A stretch of 64,000 bases of DNA from Datnioides undecimradiatus (Eukaryota > Chordata > Actinopteri > Lobotiformes > Datnioididae): the NCBI GenBank assembly GCA_008933995.1, contig WARS01000012.1, positions 2,232,001-2,296,000 on the forward strand, written 5' to 3'. The notes beneath the pieces were generated by a model. That model did no database searches. It was given only the letters and a program-made list of their open reading frames with translations, and was not told the DNA's origin. Shown here piece after piece: positions 60,801 to 64,000 of the stretch (the first letter of the stretch is position 1; every line of letters starts with the position of its first letter). A program made the position numbers and the translations under genes.

Positions 60801-63800
60801 TGACACATTCAACACACAGATAGCCACCCACGACAGCAGCAGACGGTTCTTTCATGTCCACACGTTATGATAGCACCGCTAATGAGATGGGCATCAGCAG
60901 CAGCAGTAGCAGTCGTCGTTTCCTCCCACTCCTTCTTCTCCACCCATCGCCTCTTACTTCCTCCAGGTTGTAAACTGATTTATGGGCTCTAATTGCCCCG
61001 GGGACGGCGGCATCGGGCTGGTTAGCCACTGACTGCCATTTCCCCCAGTGCCAACTGGCCATGGCTTAATAGTGACAGCTAATTGGTGGCTGAGATGGAC
61101 TCCCGCTTGTTCTCGAAAATGACAGGGAACAAGTTTGCTCACTGAGGTCAGGGTTAGCTGAATACTGGATGACATGCCCCCCAACACAGGAATTACTGAG
61201 GTCATATAGATGACAGCAGAATGAAACGTGATTTGACTTGAGGGCTTCTTGTAACTATTAAGTAGTAAAGCATCGAACAAGTGAAACGTGGAAATATCGT
61301 GACTGTTTCAGTTGATGTGACTTTTGAGAGTTACAAATTTATTTGTCCATGTGTTTTTTTGTTAAAGACCTCTTGCTGAATTAGCACAAAGTGGCATTTT
61401 CTTTGAAAAACTATAGTCGCTGTCAGTTTTCTTGCAGGGGTAAAGCTTGCATCACACTCTTTACCAGACAACAGCTGCCGCCTGCTTTCTACAGTCAGCC
61501 AAATGTGCTCCTTTACAGATTTGCATAGTAAACTTTTCAAGAGCTCTGCACTCTGCGACGCTATTGCTGGAGATATGCTGAATCACCGCATACTGAGGGC
61601 AGTCATAATCATCAGTCTCAACAATGTTCAGTGGCAATGTTGGGGTTTTTTTTTTCCTTGCAGCTTTCGAACAGCTGTGGGTGTCACAGCAAACCAAAGA
61701 CTTGAAGCAACGTTGCGTAACTGTTTAACCTTAAAATAACAGCTTCATCAACATTTTGATGGTACGCTGACTTGTAATAGTGAGAATGGCGCCTGTTCCA
61801 TCCTTCTCTGCACAGTGAGCACCCTCTATTGCACTGTGTAGCTTGAGTTGGATGGGTATGATCTCCTGAGAGAAGTGTATAATGCTTTAGACCACGTCGT
61901 CACACCCCACCAACTATGTCCTTGTTTTTAGTGAGAGTTTTCTTTATTCCCTCGTGTGGCCTCAGTGCGTCTGCTCCAACTCACTGTAATTTACAGTTTC
62001 CTGATGGACAGATAAGTGCTAAAGTAACTGTTAACTGGTGCTAACCAGGCTCATCAGGGAAATGACAATGTGAAATTAAATATGTGACTAGTTTTTAGTC
62101 AATATTAGCTGCTGCTAGGACATCATCAAGCTGGCCTTCTTGCTGTTGGATTAGGAAATTAGATCCTCTTGTTTGCTGTGCCTTGTGTTGCACGTGCTTG
62201 ATGTTTGGTTGTGTTAGTGAAGTTGTTAATTTCATAGAATGTAGTCATAGCACATGCACATGAACAGCTGCTCATGTGTAACACCACAGCTGTATAAGTG
62301 ACCACTCGCTCTATGAAACTACAGGGTTGCCAAATAAAAAAAACGCGATTCTTGCAAAATGTTGCTTTAATTACAAGATTGATTAAAGTTTAAGTCTGTT
62401 ACTATTTTATGTTCATACAATCAAGTGTAATTAGTGACATTAAACTAATTGATTAATTGCATTCTTAAAGCTATTTACATTATTAAACTTTTTTTAAGTT
62501 GTTTATTAAAGTAAGAATCTACTGAGTTATCCAAACAACATATGGAGGGAAACTAAACAACTGTTTTCCTGCAGTCACTGTACTGTTTTTCCATCTTTGA
62601 CGTCTTCTTCAGGTCTTACAGGCTTACTGGGACACACAAACTCTTAATGTATTAGATCTGAGTTAACATCAGGTGACCTTCTCATAATCAGTTCATTTCC
62701 TCAAATGACGCCAGAAGTTTCTTGTGGAGCTTTTAATTATGTGTAAGAATAGTAGATTGAGAGATGAATGGGGAGTTCTCAGAGAGCCCAGTGTGGCAGA
62801 TGAAAAGATGAAAGCCCAGATGAGCTGAAGAGGCAGCTCTTTAACTCGATAACCCATGCCATCAGTCCCTCACAGACTCATTAGGAGAGGGTTTCTGAGG
62901 CTGGATGGCTGCCGTTTGGAGTTCTCTCCATGACTAATCCAGGACCTGGAGGGCAGGTCTGGAAGGCAGGAAGAAAGGAGGACTCACTGAGAGTGAAAAG
63001 ACTGCCAATGATGTTGTGATCCTGTTTGCCCCTGTACAACCCACCACCTACCAAGATTTTTGGGGGGGGGGGTTATGGGTGTCTGATTTGACATACTTTA
63101 CTCTAATGGAGTGTGTGGTTGAAAGGATGCTGGATGTGAAACCTCACAACTCCATTTCAGTCACATGGTCCTGTGGGTCACACACAGAAAAAAACAAGGA
63201 AAACACGATTCTTCAGTCCTTTCAAGCTCCATTAGGTAACCTCAACAGGCACCGTGGTCCACTTAATAATGAGAAGTTAAAGGTGAAAAGCTGACATATA
63301 AGAGATATGAGGTTTTCACCTGACAACCATATTTGTAGTTCCCCCCCCCCATCCTTTCAGGTGCAGAACAGACTAAAGCCAGAACAAATAGATCTGACAT
63401 CTAAAACATTTTACATTTACTGATTTAAAAACAGTAGAACAGGTTCATCTTAATACAGACTAACAGATCAAAGCTGTTTGTGTTACGTAGCCTACCCTCG
63501 ATGGTTGGTGCGAATGAAATAACAGAACTGTCTCTCTGTGTGACGTAATACAGTTGAAGAGCAAAACAAACTGCAGCCCTCTAGAACAAATCATTTGAAA
63601 TAAGACGAACTAAGATTGAAATTAACAGAATTTATTGCAGGGCTGTTGTATTACTGCATTTAGTTTTGCCATGGTGCACCCAATTACTTGTTGTATAATT
63701 ATGTTTGTCTTATTTTTAAGTTTTATCATGGACTTCCTGTAAAAATAAAAGATTAAATGCCAAACGAAGCCACACAAACGTTTGATGAGACACCTCCCAA

Positions 63801-63945
63801 ATGATCTTTGCACAGCCATTTCAGTGCACCCAACTCTTGCTTCTGAAGCCTTAGCCTTTTGGTATTGTGAGCTGAAAAGAAAAGTCTGACCTTTGCATGG
63901 ATTTCCTTCTATGCTGCTTTGTTATTGTGGTGACAGTCGTCTGCA

Positions 63946-63977
<32 letters not shown>

Positions 63978-64000
63978 CGCATGGTGTGTGTCTGCATGTT
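57900..64000 (+). other. dock1: dock1 intron, 5' part (>6.1 kb)
   Basis: The intron begins with GTAAGT and continues past the window. It contains an 11-base G run at 63062-63072, a short C run near 63342 and a TC tract at 63949-63978. AT-rich sequence fills about 62330-62520. No exon or known repeat is recognised. Confidence 0.8.
63949..63978. repeat. (TC)n microsatellite
   Basis: Fifteen TC units. Confidence 0.95.

Noticed and set aside
1..64000. CRISPR arrays, bacterial operons, tRNA or rRNA genes, viral genes
   Set aside because: No spaced direct-repeat array, no cloverleaf with intact A and B boxes apart from decayed SINE heads, and no bacterial gene organisation. The sequence is vertebrate intronic DNA.
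1..64000. Assignment of the plus-strand gene to DOCK5 or DOCK2
   Set aside because: The blocks MEKLLRTVNRTVISMGRDS and DYHYAHLI, and the nested insyn2a rather than insyn2b, fit DOCK1 better. A tree of the 175 codons would settle it.

Overview
This is vertebrate DNA, almost certainly from a teleost fish. Coding exons are short and separated by long introns with canonical GT/AG borders. CA/GT microsatellites are dense, and several interspersed repeats match ones I recall from ray-finned fish genomes. I see nothing bacterial or viral. The species cannot be fixed from the window.

Two genes overlap here on opposite strands. The plus strand carries five internal exons of dock1 (DOCK180, an unconventional Rac guanine-nucleotide exchange factor): 2878-2984, 8378-8505, 10575-10670, 56201-56302 and 57805-57899. 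Their phases join without error into 175 uninterrupted complete codons. They encode part of the helical region between the DHR-1 and DHR-2 domains. The SH3, DHR-1 and DHR-2 parts lie outside the window. The 45.5 kb intron between the third and fourth of these exons holds a complete second coding gene on the minus strand, insyn2a (FAM196A, inhibitory synaptic factor 2A). Its exons are 34133-32897, 27178-27107 and 17673-17490. Spliced, they give exactly 495 codons plus a stop. The same nesting of INSYN2A in DOCK1 is known in mammals, and this supports both calls.

Layout: 1-10.7 kb holds three dock1 exons and their introns, a palindromic MITE-like repeat and an internally deleted Tc1-like transposon. 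10.7-17.5 kb is intron with the likely insyn2a 3' UTR. 17.5-34.1 kb is insyn2a. 34.1-45.3 kb holds its likely upstream intron and a candidate 5' exon/promoter area (GA- and CpG-rich, two good minus-strand splice donors), with transposon and SINE relics between. 45.3-56.2 kb is the rest of the host intron, with a mariner-like relic. 56.2-64 kb holds two more dock1 exons and the start of another long intron.

The two genes are not known to work together. dock1 acts with ELMO to load Rac1 with GTP in migration, engulfment and myoblast fusion. insyn2a acts at GABAergic/glycinergic postsynapses. Their link here is positional: every full-length dock1 pre-mRNA is antisense to all of insyn2a. I did not find a convincing undescribed system. 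The items most worth a second look are the conditional upstream ORF of insyn2a, the strong hairpin near 34.8 kb, the CA repeat touching a dock1 splice donor, and possible conserved non-coding stretches.
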